Source: an uncultured Ruminococcus sp. (GTDB lineage Bacteria > Bacillota > Clostridia > Oscillospirales > Acutalibacteraceae). Taken from it: a DNA stretch of 54,192 nt. Made by a program: the position numbers and the translations under genes. Below, piece by piece: positions 1 to 7,751 of this stretch (positions are counted from its first letter, which is position 1; each line of letters opens with the position of its first letter). The stretch spans positions 1-54,192 of the forward strand of contig CADCDE010000022.1 in assembly GCA_902800065.1 (NCBI GenBank), in the 5' to 3' direction. The notes under the pieces were generated by a model, which was not told where the DNA came from, made no database searches, and saw only the letters and a list, made by a program, of their open reading frames with translations.

Positions 1-19
1 TTAAGCTTAACTTCTTCAT
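1..19 (-). CDS. 5' end of a gene running off the left edge
   Basis: Only the first six codons are inside the window, reading Met-Lys-Lys-Leu-Ser-Leu. An ATG at 19-17 on the minus strand is preceded by a strong Shine-Dalgarno sequence (AGAGGTGA at 28-35, eight bases away). The Met-Lys-Lys-hydrophobic beginning would suit a signal peptide, but nothing more can be said. The start reads away from the CAP-domain fragment on the other strand. Confidence 0.5.
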
Positions 20-64
20 GATACACTCACCTCTTTTTTAGTGTACCATATCTTTTCTTAAAAG

Positions 65-595
65 TTGTTAACAATTTGTTTACTCATTCAAAAACCCTGC
101 ATAATAGTAAATCCAGCAAATGCTACTGATTACAGTATCTGTGTCAAGGTAAAGGATGAACATGGAGTTATCGCAAAAAAATTCTTTTCTGTCAGTGTAG
201 CTGAGGATATTTCAAAAGCATATATAGCTGAGGTTTTCAGGCTGACAAATGAGGAAAGAGCAAAAGCAGGTCTTCCTGCACTTAAACAGGATGCAAATTT
301 GATGAAAGCGGCTGCACAAAGAGCGGTTGAAACATCGGAGGTATTTGAGCACACACGTCCCGACGGCAGCAGCTGGTACACTATATTGCGTGAATATAAT
401 ATCAACTACTGGGGAGCAGCCGAAAATATAGCCTATGGATACAGAACTCCCGAAATGGTCATGAACGGATGGATGAATTCATCAGGTCATAAGGCAAATA
501 TACTTAATGAGAGCATGACACATATAGGTATCGGATTTTATGAAAAGAACGGTGCAAAATACTGGGTACAGGAGTTTGCTTATATTCCATATTAA
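65..595 (+). pseudogene. Truncated CAP/SCP-domain protein (YkwD-like), 5' end missing
   Basis: The C-terminal two thirds is a complete CAP (SCP/PR-1-like) domain. It shows the ExxRxxxGLPAL opening helix, a histidine in EHTRPDG, AENIAYG, and the WMNSSGHKANILN block. Bacterial YkwD-type CAP proteins are normally secreted. Here the frame opens right after an in-frame TAA (59-61), has only a TTG start, no ribosome site, and no signal peptide. About 35 residues before the CAP domain look like the end of a beta-sandwich domain. The simplest reading is a secreted protein that lost its promoter and N-terminal part; the upstream DNA now belongs to the divergent gene at the left edge. A very short functional product is possible but unlikely. 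Confidence 0.6.
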
Positions 596-601
596 AAAAT
601 A

Positions 602-641
602 ACACCTGTCGTATATTTTTACGGCAGGTGTCTTGTTTTTT
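602..641 (+). terminator. Rho-independent terminator after the CAP-domain gene
   Basis: An 11-bp stem (ACACCTGTCGT / ACGGCAGGTGT, one G-U pair) with an AT-rich loop is followed by a T-rich tract. Confidence 0.8.
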
Positions 642-652
642 GTTTAATAAAT

Positions 653-766
653 AACGTGAGTTCGATATAACTGAAAAATATTCTAACAATGATGAAATGA
701 AGTATGTCATTCCGAACGCAGTGAGGAATCTTCAAAAGATTCTTCGTCGCTCATCGAACTCACGTT
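653..766. repeat. MITE-like repeat, family A, short copy
   Basis: A 114-bp element bounded by perfect 14-bp terminal inverted repeats, AACGTGAGTTCGAT and ATCGAACTCACGTT. The inside holds the start of the GTCATTCCGA...GAATCTT palindromic core seen elsewhere in the window. Compared with the copy at 23027-23179 it lacks about 39 bp before the right terminal repeat. No coding capacity. Confidence 0.8.
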
Positions 767-783
767 AAATAATTATTAATTAA

Positions 784-1764
784 TCAAAAGCTGTCTTTGT
801 CATAGAGATAGTGTGAGAATGAAGCGTAATCGGTTCTTTTGTCGGCAATGAATTGTATAGCGTCTCTTGGATGCTGATTCATTCGTCCTGTGAGCATATA
901 GGGAATATCATATCCCCATACAATGCCTTCATCCTTGAGTCTGTTTATGTGTTCTTCAAGGAATCTGAGGATAGGTGTGAGATGATATTTCGGGTTTTTG
1001 AGGAAGCCGAGGAGAAGCTCAGTTGAGCAGTTTCCAGCACCACGTCCCATGCCGTTTATAGTCGAGTCAAGATAGCTTACACCCATTGTAAGAGTTTCAA
1101 TAGTATTCGCAAAAGCAAGCTGTTGATTGTTGTGGGCGTGTATGCCTATTTTTTTGTTGTACTTTTCGGCACATTCGATATATCTGTCAGCAAGTCTTCT
1201 CATCTGTTCGGGGTAGATAGAGCCGTAGCTGTCAACGATATAAATTGTATCAACACAGCTTTGACCGATAATTTCAAGTGCATCGTCAAGGTCACAGTCA
1301 TTTGCTTTTGAAACAGCCATTATATTTATGGTTGTTTCATAGCCCTTTTTGTTGCAGTATTCGACCATTTCAAGAGCCGCAGGAATAGTGTGTATATAGG
1401 TTGCAATTCTTATCATGTCAATAGGGCTGTTTGCCTTATCAATAATATCACGCTTGAAATTTGTTCTTCCGACATCAGCCATGACAGATATCTTCAGACC
1501 GCCTTCATTATCTCCGATAATGTTTCTTATATCGTCATCATTGCAGAATTTCCATTTGCCGAATTTGTCTTTGTCGAACAAATCGCTGTCAGCCTTGTAT
1601 CCGAACTCCATATAGTCGATACCCGATTTGAGGTTAGCTGTATAAAGGTCTTTCACAAAATCGTCTGTGAAGAAGAAGTTATTTACAAGACCGCCGTCAC
1701 GCAGTGTACAGTCAACTATTTTAATATCCTGTCTGAATGAGACCATCTCACCCTTTTTTCTCAT
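784..1764 (-). CDS. HMGL-like (DRE-TIM) aldolase-domain protein
   Basis: A 326-residue TIM-barrel protein of the HMG-CoA-lyase-like / 4-hydroxy-2-oxovalerate aldolase superfamily. The defining metal-binding motif is near the N-terminus (IVDCTLRDGG) and the HxH metal ligands are in GIHAHNN around residue 208. Related proteins cleave or form C-C bonds on 2-oxo acids with a divalent metal; the substrate cannot be told here. The neighbours (thiamine transporter, CAP fragment) give no pathway. The ATG has a GGAGGA ribosome site 5-7 bases upstream, and a promoter lies at 1816-1844. A methionine six codons in is a possible alternative start. Confidence 0.8.
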   Translation of the reverse strand: MRKKGEMVSFRQDIKIVDCTLRDGGLVNNFFFTDDFVKDLYTANLKSGIDYMEFGYKADSDLFDKDKFGKWKFCNDDDIRNIIGDNEGGLKISVMADVGRTNFKRDIIDKANSPIDMIRIATYIHTIPAALEMVEYCNKKGYETTINIMAVSKANDCDLDDALEIIGQSCVDTIYIVDSYGSIYPEQMRRLADRYIECAEKYNKKIGIHAHNNQQLAFANTIETLTMGVSYLDSTINGMGRGAGNCSTELLLGFLKNPKYHLTPILRFLEEHINRLKDEGIVWGYDIPYMLTGRMNQHPRDAIQFIADKRTDYASFSHYLYDKDSF

Positions 1765-1815
1765 GTTGATTCCTCCGTTTTTTGAAAAAATTTAGCACTT
1801 TAAAGCGACAAGTTA

Positions 1816-1844
1816 ATTATACTATAAAGTGTCAGAAAATACAA
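1816..1844 (-). promoter_or_regulatory. Sigma-A promoter of the HMGL-like gene
   Basis: Minus-strand TTGTAT, 17-bp spacer, TATAAT, ending about 50 bp before the start codon. Confidence 0.6.
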
Positions 1845-1847
1845 GAG

Positions 1848-1890
1848 AAAAAAATAAATCCTGCACGAAAATTTTGTTTCGTACAGGATT
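1848..1890 (-). terminator. Terminator of thiT
   Basis: The hairpin AATCCTGcACGAAA / TTTCGTaCAGGATT (1857-1890) is followed on the minus strand by a seven-T run. It starts six bases after the thiT stop codon. Confidence 0.85.
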
Positions 1891-1896
1891 TTTGGA

Positions 1897-2466
1897 TTAC
1901 ATATTTGTTTCAACGAGCTTGTTGAACTGAGGTATTTTGAATAAAACAACTGTGCCTATCATGGTGAATAACAATTCGGGAAGCATATACAAGCCGTTGT
2001 AGCAGACTGAATACAGAAGCGGATTGTTCCATTCCTCAGGCATCCATATATCGAATATGATAGTACCCGAAATAACATGGAATATAAATCTCAGGACAAG
2101 TGCAAGGGCTATTCCTATACATATTCCCACAACGCCTTTTTTTCTGAAAATACCCGAAATGCCTATTGAGGAATATGCGAGTATATAGTCAAGAGCAATA
2201 GTACCGACAATAGCAACGGGAGTAAGTCCCCAACTGAAAACCTCTGCCATATCGAGTCCCATCTGTACAAGAGAATAGGCGAATGAAGCTGTAAGTCCCC
2301 ATTTGATACCATATTCAACGGATATAAGTGCTATTGGAAGCATTGAGAGGAGTGTCACAGAACCGCCAAGGGGCATTTTGAAGATTTTGATCATGCTCAG
2401 TACAACTGCAAGTGCAATCATTACAGCCGTAAGGACAAGTCTTTTGATGTTTGTTTTTCTTTCCAT
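1897..2466 (-). CDS. thiT: Thiamine transporter S-component ThiT (ECF type)
   Basis: A 189-residue integral membrane protein with about six hydrophobic segments. It matches the ThiT family of energy-coupling-factor S-components: a basic N-terminus, a MLPI segment after the first helix, WGLTPVAI...DYILAY in the middle, and the C-terminal thiamine-site signature with H, W, YNGLYMLPE. ThiT binds thiamine with high affinity and works with a shared EcfAA'T module, which is not in this window. The TPP riboswitch, terminator and strong promoter directly upstream independently support thiamine as the substrate. A ribosome site (GAAAGGAAAA) precedes the ATG. Confidence 0.92.
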   Translation of the reverse strand: MERKTNIKRLVLTAVMIALAVVLSMIKIFKMPLGGSVTLLSMLPIALISVEYGIKWGLTASFAYSLVQMGLDMAEVFSWGLTPVAIVGTIALDYILAYSSIGISGIFRKKGVVGICIGIALALVLRFIFHVISGTIIFDIWMPEEWNNPLLYSVCYNGLYMLPELLFTMIGTVVLFKIPQFNKLVETNM

Positions 2467-2499
2467 GATTTTGTATTTTCCTTTCTTTGATAAAAAAAT

Positions 2500-2540
2500 A
2501 AATAAAAAAACGGGAACAGCAAATACGCACAGTGTCCCCG
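2500..2540 (-). terminator. Riboswitch-controlled terminator before thiT
   Basis: The minus-strand stem CGGGGACA...TGTTCCCG is followed by a seven-T run. It lies between the TPP aptamer and the thiT start, so it is the likely expression platform: thiamine pyrophosphate binding should favour termination. Confidence 0.85.
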
Positions 2541-2557
2541 AAAAAAGTCAGAATATA

Positions 2558-2640
2558 ATTTCCTACGACGGCATTATCCGTATCAGGTCAGATGGTCGAA
2601 ATAAGATAATTTCCTCTCAGCCTGTCAATACAAGCTCCCA
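2558..2640 (-). ncRNA. TPP riboswitch (THI element)
   Basis: The minus strand carries the conserved THI-box pieces in order: a GGGAGC-type 5' arm, GGCTGAGAGG (2613-2622), then the ACCTGAT-CGGATAATGCC-GTCGTAGG block. This is the aptamer that binds thiamine pyrophosphate. It is followed by an intrinsic terminator and thiT, so it should switch off thiamine uptake when TPP is plentiful. Confidence 0.95.
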
Positions 2641-2655
2641 AATTTTTACAAAAAA

Positions 2656-2685
2656 ATTATATCACCGCATATATATGATTGTCAA
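2656..2685 (-). promoter_or_regulatory. Promoter of the TPP-riboswitch / thiT transcript
   Basis: Perfect minus-strand TTGACA and TATAAT with an 18-bp spacer, just upstream of the riboswitch. Confidence 0.85.
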
Positions 2686-2711
2686 TAGATTTTTTTAATA
2701 AAAATTTTTTG

Positions 2712-2740
2712 TTGCAAGATTTCAGTGTATGTGATAAAAT
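2712..2740 (+). promoter_or_regulatory. Promoter of the aminotransferase gene
   Basis: TTGCAA, 17-bp spacer, TAAAAT, divergent from the thiT promoter with only about 26 bp between them. Confidence 0.65.
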
Positions 2741-2766
2741 AATTTTATCAATTAAAAAGAAAGAAG

Positions 2767-3969
2767 ATGTTTTTTAAAATGGAATATATAATTTCCGACA
2801 GAGTGCAGACTCTCAAACCGTCTGCTATAAGAGAGATATTCAAATATGCGGCTGATCCGACAGTTGTATCTCTTTCGGCAGGAAATCCTGCTCCCGAAGC
2901 ATTCCCCGTTGATGCGATAAGAGAAATTTCAGCAAAGATATTTGAGGAAAATCCGATTGCCGCACTTCAATACAGCGTTACAGAGGGATATACACCCCTC
3001 AGAAAAGCTGTCGGTGACTATATGAAGAAAACTCAGAATATCGGCAGAGATTTTGATGATTTGATCATAACATCAGGTGCACAGCAGGTAATGGACCTGA
3101 TAACAAAGTCAACAGTCAATGAGGGTGATACGGTAATATGTGAAGCACCGAGCTTTATAGGCTCTCTCAATTCATTCCGTTCATACAATGCCCGTTTGTG
3201 CGGAATACCGCTTGAAAGTGACGGTATGAATATCGAAATACTCGAAAAGGCTCTCCAGACTGAAAAGAATGTCCGTTTTATTTATATAATAGCTAATTTC
3301 CAGAATCCGTCGGGAGTTACAACGAGTCTTGAAAAGAGAAAGAAAATTTACGAGTTGGCTAAAAAATATAATGTAATGATACTTGAAGACAATCCCTATG
3401 GCGATTTGCGTATAAGCGGTGAGAATGTTCCTTCTATAAAGTCATTTGACGAGGATGGCATAGTTGCTTATGCGGGTTCATTTTCAAAGATACTTTCACC
3501 GGGTATGCGTTTGGGATATGTCATTGCTCCAAAACAGATAGTGCAGAAAATGGTTGTATGCAAGCAGGGTGAGGACGTACATACGAATATATGGTCACAG
3601 ATGGTCGCACATAAATTTATGACAGAATATGACTTTGAAGGACATCTTGCAAAGCTCCGTGAGATATACAGGAAAAAGGCAAATTTCTGTATGGACTTGC
3701 TTGATAAATATATCGTTCCAAATAAGATTACATATCAGAGAATAGAGGGCGGTCTGTTCATATGGTGTAAACTGCCTGACGGCGTTGATATGGCTGATTT
3801 CTGCAAGCAGGCTGTATTAAGGAAAGTATGTGTTGTTCCGGGAAATGCCTTTTTGACTGATGAAAAGGAGCAGTGCAGTTCTTTCAGGATAAACTTCTCA
3901 ACACCCACTGATGAACAGCTTGAAAAGGGTATAAAGATACTTGGCGAGCTTGCAAAGGAAGTTTTGTAA
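2767..3969 (+). CDS. PLP-dependent aminotransferase, class I fold (2-aminoadipate/MocR-like)
   Basis: A 400-residue fold-type-I aminotransferase. Visible signatures are SAGNPAPEAFP near residue 40, TSGAQQVMDL, the ANFQNPSG substrate/PLP segment, LEDNPYGDLR, and the PLP-lysine motif GSFSKILSPGMRLGY. Close families include LysN/2-aminoadipate transaminase and the aminotransferase domain of MocR regulators, but there is no N-terminal DNA-binding domain. It transfers an amino group between an amino acid and a 2-oxo acid; the substrate is not evident. The ATG at 2767 follows AAAGAAAGAAG; the ATG at 2779 is also possible. The SHOCT gene follows 21 bp later, probably in the same transcript. Confidence 0.88.
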   Translation: MFFKMEYIISDRVQTLKPSAIREIFKYAADPTVVSLSAGNPAPEAFPVDAIREISAKIFEENPIAALQYSVTEGYTPLRKAVGDYMKKTQNIGRDFDDLIITSGAQQVMDLITKSTVNEGDTVICEAPSFIGSLNSFRSYNARLCGIPLESDGMNIEILEKALQTEKNVRFIYIIANFQNPSGVTTSLEKRKKIYELAKKYNVMILEDNPYGDLRISGENVPSIKSFDEDGIVAYAGSFSKILSPGMRLGYVIAPKQIVQKMVVCKQGEDVHTNIWSQMVAHKFMTEYDFEGHLAKLREIYRKKANFCMDLLDKYIVPNKITYQRIEGGLFIWCKLPDGVDMADFCKQAVLRKVCVVPGNAFLTDEKEQCSSFRINFSTPTDEQLEKGIKILGELAKEVL

Positions 3970-3990
3970 GAAATTTCGGGAGATAGATAT

Positions 3991-4407
3991 ATGTTGGATG
4001 ACTATTCATTTTTTTTGAAATTGATAAGTGAAAACGGAAATTTTTTGGAACTCCTTAATAAAGAAATATCAATGCCGAATATTCCTTTTCCGACAATGGG
4101 CGGAAAGGTGATGTGGAATACCATTGCAGAATACAACGGCTGGAAACTTCAGCAAAATATGATAACCCAGCACGCCCGTATACTTGATGCAAACGATATA
4201 AGAAGGGCATGGGGAACTATATCAGCTATGGAAAAGGCTATGAAAAGGATAGCCAAAAGTGCTGAAACATATGGTGCTCAGGATTCCTCACAAAGCCGTA
4301 TGAATGCTATGGAAGAACTTAAAAAGCTCAAAGAACTGCTTGATATAGGAGCAATTAATAAAGAAGAATTTGAACAGAAAAAAGCGGAATTGATGAAGAA
4401 AATATAA
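3991..4407 (+). CDS. SHOCT-domain protein of unknown function
   Basis: The 138-residue product ends in a typical SHOCT module: an amphipathic helix, LLDxGAINKEEFEQKKAELMKKI (about residues 110-138). These short C-terminal domains are thought to mediate oligomerisation. The N-terminal 100 residues are helical, contain a phenylalanine/proline-rich stretch near residue 33, and match no family I know. A GGGAGATAGAT site precedes the ATG. It follows the aminotransferase closely and ends at a terminator, so it is the last gene of that unit. Confidence 0.7.
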   Translation: MLDDYSFFLKLISENGNFLELLNKEISMPNIPFPTMGGKVMWNTIAEYNGWKLQQNMITQHARILDANDIRRAWGTISAMEKAMKRIAKSAETYGAQDSSQSRMNAMEELKKLKELLDIGAINKEEFEQKKAELMKKI

Positions 4408-4413
4408 AATGAA

Positions 4414-4450
4414 AATACACTCTGTTTTTTTATATAAAGCAGAGTGTATT
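4414..4450. terminator. Bidirectional terminator between convergent genes
   Basis: A perfect 11-bp stem AATACACTCTG / CAGAGTGTATT with a T-rich loop lies between the SHOCT gene (plus) and the MBL-fold gene (minus). T-rich tracts occur on both sides. Confidence 0.75.
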
Positions 4451-4455
4451 GTTTT

Positions 4456-5250
4456 CTATAATTCTATTGTTTCAAGGTCATCAGGGATAAAGAGATTACC
4501 TGTGTAAAATTTCTTTCCCTCATTGAGATATAATTCTTTTCTGTTGGGATATGTCATATCCTCAGTGTGGTATAAGAGCAGATTTGGGATATTGAATTTT
4601 TGTGCGGTAATGCAGGCATCTTTGACAGTGGAGTGATGTTTTTGATATGGCTGAAAAATATCCGCCTGAGAGTTCAGACAAAATGCCTCATGCAAAAGCC
4701 ATTTGCTGTTTTTGATATATTCGCTGTTAAGCTCGTTATATGGTTCATCACCACAGCAGGCAATTTTTTGATTGTTTCCAATATCCATACAGAAACCGAA
4801 TTGTTTTGTTTTTGTAGAGTGTATATCGAAAAAGCTTACTTTGTGTCCGATGATATTTTTTTCTTCACCGTCAATGACAGTGACAAAATGTATTTTTGTG
4901 TCTATTAATTTTTTCTGTTTTGGCAAAAGGAGATTTTCGCAAAAATATCTGAGTATCTTTATTGCTTCATCATGCCCGTATATATAAGCGTGGTCAGTAT
5001 CGCTTTTCATAACATTGCAGAATTTTCTTATTACCCATATAATTCCGAGTAAATGGTCTGTATGGGTATGTGTCACGAAAACATCATGGATATCGTTAAA
5101 TGAAAAGCCTGATAATTTGAATTGACGCAGGATACCGTTTCCGCCTCCGCCGTCAATCAAAAAGTGCCTGTCATTGTCGCTGATTATAAAGCAGGTATTG
5201 TAATATTCCGTTGTGAGAGCATTTCCTGTGCCTAACATTGTTATCTTCAT
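4456..5250 (-). CDS. MBL-fold metallohydrolase, RNase Z-like
   Basis: A 264-residue metallo-beta-lactamase-fold protein. The metal-binding HTHTDH motif is at residues 61-66, preceded by LIDGGGGNGILRQ; later metal ligands are in CCGDEPYN, LLHEAFC and YQKHHST, and YHTED near the C-terminus. The layout fits the RNase Z / ElaC-like branch of phosphodiesterases, but it lacks enough of the tRNase Z exosite for me to assign that activity. An AAAGGATG ribosome site precedes the ATG. Its original upstream neighbour is probably the SGNH-like gene now separated from it by the TnpB element. Confidence 0.8.
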   Translation of the reverse strand: MKITMLGTGNALTTEYYNTCFIISDNDRHFLIDGGGGNGILRQFKLSGFSFNDIHDVFVTHTHTDHLLGIIWVIRKFCNVMKSDTDHAYIYGHDEAIKILRYFCENLLLPKQKKLIDTKIHFVTVIDGEEKNIIGHKVSFFDIHSTKTKQFGFCMDIGNNQKIACCGDEPYNELNSEYIKNSKWLLHEAFCLNSQADIFQPYQKHHSTVKDACITAQKFNIPNLLLYHTEDMTYPNRKELYLNEGKKFYTGNLFIPDDLETIEL

Positions 5251-5346
5251 AGAATTGCATCCTTTTTTATCCTAATGCGGCAAGAAGACTCCGACCTCTA
5301 TAGGTCGGGGATGAATTGCCGCCAGCCCGTAAGGGCTGAAAACTGC

Positions 5347-5374
5347 TTGACATCTCAAAATGTAATGATACAAT
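5347..5374 (+). promoter_or_regulatory. Promoter of tnpB
   Basis: TTGACA, 16-bp spacer, TACAAT, inside the left end of the element. Confidence 0.6.
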
Positions 5375-5413
5375 ATAATTATAAATATCTGCTGTAACAA
5401 GAGGTGAAAAGCC

Positions 5414-6520
5414 ATGAACAAAGCCTACAAATTCAGAATATATCCAAATGAAACACAAAAAATAATGTTTTCAAAAACTTTCGGCTGTACACGAATGATA
5501 TATAATTATTATCTGGAAAAAAGAATCAAAGTCTATGAAGAAGAAAAAATAGCTTTTGGCTATACAAAATGTGCCAATGACCTGACACTGCTGAAAAAAG
5601 AAAAGGAATTTCTGCAGGATGTAGACAGTATCTCATTACAGCAGGCATTAAGACATCTTGATACAGCTTTTCAAAATTTTTTCAGAGATAAAAAAATCGG
5701 ATTTCCAAAATTCAAGTCAAGAAAAAATAAAAAAAGTTATACAACCATATGCGTAAATCATAATATCAAACTTGAAAACGGAACGGTTACACTGCCAAAA
5801 ATCGGAAAAGTCAAAGTGCAACAACATCGGAATATTCCTGCTGATTATATTTTGAAGTCTGTTACTGTAAGTCAAACACCCAGCGGAAAATACTATGCAA
5901 GTATCTTGTTTGAGTACGAGAACCAAGTACAGCAAACAGAAATGCAGAAGTTTTTGGGCTTGGATTTTTCTATGCACGAATTATATGTTGACAGCAACGG
6001 AAATTGTCCCGAGTTTCCGAGATATTACAGATTATCCGAAAAGAAACTTAAAAAAGAACAAAGAAAGCTGTCCAAAATGGTGAAAGACTCCAAAAACAGA
6101 GAAAAACAGCGTATCCGAATTTCTAAACTGCATGAAAAGGTTTCAAATCAAAGAAAGGATTTTCTGCACAAGCAGTCAAGGCAGATAGCCAATGCCTATG
6201 ATTGTGTTTGTATTGAAAATCTGAATATGCAGGCAATGGCACAATCGCTGAATTTTGGCAAATCGGTTTCGGATAATGGTTGGGGAATGTTCACAGCATT
6301 TTTGAAATACAAGTTGGAAGATCTCGGAAAAAGACTTGTCAAAATTGATAAATTCTTTGCAAGTTCACAAATTTGCAGTGCTTGTGGATACCAAAATTCC
6401 GACACAAAAGATTTGTCTGTCAGAGAATGGATTTGCCCTTGCTGTCGAACACATCATGACAGAGATATGAATGCTGCTGTAAACATACGAAATGAAGGTA
6501 TGAGAATAGCATTAGCATAA
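5414..6520 (+). CDS. tnpB: RNA-guided endonuclease TnpB
   Basis: A 368-residue TnpB of normal length. The N-terminal helix-turn-helix-like part begins KAYKFRIYPNETQK. The split RuvC nuclease appears complete: Asp184 in LGLDFS, Glu268 in IENLNM, and Asp351 in HDRDMNAAVNI. A four-cysteine zinc finger (CSACG...CPCC) lies between the second and third motifs. TnpB cuts DNA with an omega-RNA made from the element's 3' end, which helps the element persist at its site. The start follows an AAGAGGTG ribosome site. With all catalytic residues present the protein looks active. Confidence 0.95.
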   Translation: MNKAYKFRIYPNETQKIMFSKTFGCTRMIYNYYLEKRIKVYEEEKIAFGYTKCANDLTLLKKEKEFLQDVDSISLQQALRHLDTAFQNFFRDKKIGFPKFKSRKNKKSYTTICVNHNIKLENGTVTLPKIGKVKVQQHRNIPADYILKSVTVSQTPSGKYYASILFEYENQVQQTEMQKFLGLDFSMHELYVDSNGNCPEFPRYYRLSEKKLKKEQRKLSKMVKDSKNREKQRIRISKLHEKVSNQRKDFLHKQSRQIANAYDCVCIENLNMQAMAQSLNFGKSVSDNGWGMFTAFLKYKLEDLGKRLVKIDKFFASSQICSACGYQNSDTKDLSVREWICPCCRTHHDRDMNAAVNIRNEGMRIALA

Positions 6521-6622
6521 AAATCAAAACAAGAACCGTGGGACACACGGGGTTAGCGGGTTACCATACTTGAGCGAGAAGCCCCCGCCTCTAAGCGAAG
6601 CGTAGGCGAGGGAGTATGTCAC
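6480..6622 (+). ncRNA. Predicted omega-RNA scaffold of TnpB
   Basis: The 3' end of tnpB and the GC-rich right end (CCGTG/CACGG hairpin, then CCCCCGCCT / AGGCGAGGG hairpin) have the position and structure of the omega-RNA scaffold of IS605-family elements. If the right end is at 6622, the guide is the flanking DNA from 6623 onward, TCCGAAGCTTCAGAGC. The RNA boundaries are inferred from family knowledge. Confidence 0.5.
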
Positions 6623-7632
6623 TCCGAAGCTTCAGAGCTTTCTTCAAAGAGTCTTCTTTTTGCTCCTTCAACAGAGTTTGCTACTCTGTTGGTATATTTC
6701 AGGAGCTTCATACGGGAATATATTTTTTCACTCATATCTTTATAATCTATCTCATCATCTGTACGGATATAATTATTTCCGTAAAGTTCGGTCATAGCGG
6801 TATCAAGCTCTGAATTAGCCTTTGTACGGCAGATGATAATATATTTTTCCTTGTTGTCCTGACGCTGTATGATAGCCCTGATATAATTCATATACTGCTG
6901 TGTATTTGCGAAGTCATTGTTGCCAAAGAATATTATCGGCAGGGCATTTTTATATTGCTGGAAGCTTTCAAAATAAACCTTTGTACCTGATTTTATTTTT
7001 GTTTCCTTACCGGGAGATGTTCTTTTGAATATATATACATCTTCGTTGTCTTCTGACGAGGATATACTTCCCTCGATATCGTTTATTGTAACTGTTCCGA
7101 GATGGATATATGTCTGTCCGGAAAATTTCATAGTGGTATTTGCTCCGGCTTTGTTTAATTCTATTTCTATGCCTGTTTCGGTGTCGGCAGGGATAACGCA
7201 GCTTTTGCCTACGACAGTTGTAACGATCCCAAGTCGAGCCATTATGGTATCAATGCTTTCATCATGGACTTCAAAATTTATTACAGGGATAGACAGCTTA
7301 TATCCGATAACTCTCGGGTATTTTTCGGTCAGACTGTTTATATCAGAAAATAATTCTTTGTCAAAGATATTTTGGAGTCCTGATGCAATGGCATTATTAC
7401 CCAGATATTCATCTCCGTAAAAAACTATCGAATTAAGATTGTTATTTATTACTTTTTGGATTTTTTCCATATTTTCGGTAATCAACTGTTCATATGCAGG
7501 ATCAGTGCGAACCTCGACTGCACTGTGGCTTTGAAGCCTGTTGTCATTGTATATGATAAATCCGAACAGACCAATGAGCAGAACGGCTACAACAGTAAGA
7601 ACAACATTGCCGATATTTAATTTTTTTTCCAC
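6619..7632 (-). CDS. Membrane-anchored protein with a degenerate SGNH-like domain
   Basis: A 337-residue protein with one N-terminal membrane anchor (about residues 10-28) and an extracytoplasmic remainder. SIVFYGDEYLGN resembles SGNH block I with the catalytic serine replaced (GDE for GDS), and PIIFFGNNDFAN resembles the GxND block III. No DxxH is seen in the C-terminal helix, so it is probably not an active hydrolase. The similarity is weak and the call is an inference. The start is GTG with an AAAGGGG site. Its stop codon lies in the right end of the TnpB element; without the element the frame would close within a few codons and be followed at once by the MBL-fold gene. Confidence 0.5.
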   Translation of the reverse strand: MEKKLNIGNVVLTVVAVLLIGLFGFIIYNDNRLQSHSAVEVRTDPAYEQLITENMEKIQKVINNNLNSIVFYGDEYLGNNAIASGLQNIFDKELFSDINSLTEKYPRVIGYKLSIPVINFEVHDESIDTIMARLGIVTTVVGKSCVIPADTETGIEIELNKAGANTTMKFSGQTYIHLGTVTINDIEGSISSSEDNEDVYIFKRTSPGKETKIKSGTKVYFESFQQYKNALPIIFFGNNDFANTQQYMNYIRAIIQRQDNKEKYIIICRTKANSELDTAMTELYGNNYIRTDDEIDYKDMSEKIYSRMKLLKYTNRVANSVEGAKRRLFEESSEASE

Positions 7633-7664
7633 ATTACCAAACCCCTTTAATTAAATATATCAAT

Positions 7665-7693
7665 AATATATTACAAATTCGGAGCTTTGTCAA
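7665..7693 (-). promoter_or_regulatory. Promoter of the SGNH-like membrane protein gene
   Basis: Minus-strand TTGACA, 17-bp spacer, TATATT; divergent from the alr promoter 60 bp away. Confidence 0.75.
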
Positions 7694-7751
7694 TAGCAAT
7701 AAATTGTCACATTATGAAATGGAAAATTCGTTTGCTTATCATATTTGTTAA

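Larger units (their letters stand above)
5276..6622 (+). mobile_element. TnpB-only IS200/IS605-type element (IS1341-like)
   Basis: A single tnpB gene is flanked by structured ends with no terminal inverted repeats, as in the IS200/IS605 superfamily. The left end folds into a large hairpin (GCGGCAA 5277-5283 with TTGCCGC 5316-5322, enclosing a perfect hairpin at 5291-5308), followed by a second small hairpin (CAGCCC/GGGCTG). The right end carries a GC-rich hairpin and finishes in GGGAGTATGTCAC, resembling other clostridial IS1341-type ends. No tnpA transposase is present, so it moves only in trans. The exact ends are inferred. The IS-derived GTCAC supplies the stop codon of the neighbouring minus-strand gene. 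Confidence 0.75.

Noticed and set aside
64..76. TTGTTAACAA as a possible BirA half-site
   Set aside because: No second half at the 14-15 bp spacing and no biotin gene nearby; it is a chance palindrome.
5267..5458. Minus-strand open frame across the left end of the TnpB element
   Set aside because: It lies in the hairpin-forming end and overlaps the tnpB start; no ribosome site or recognisable product.
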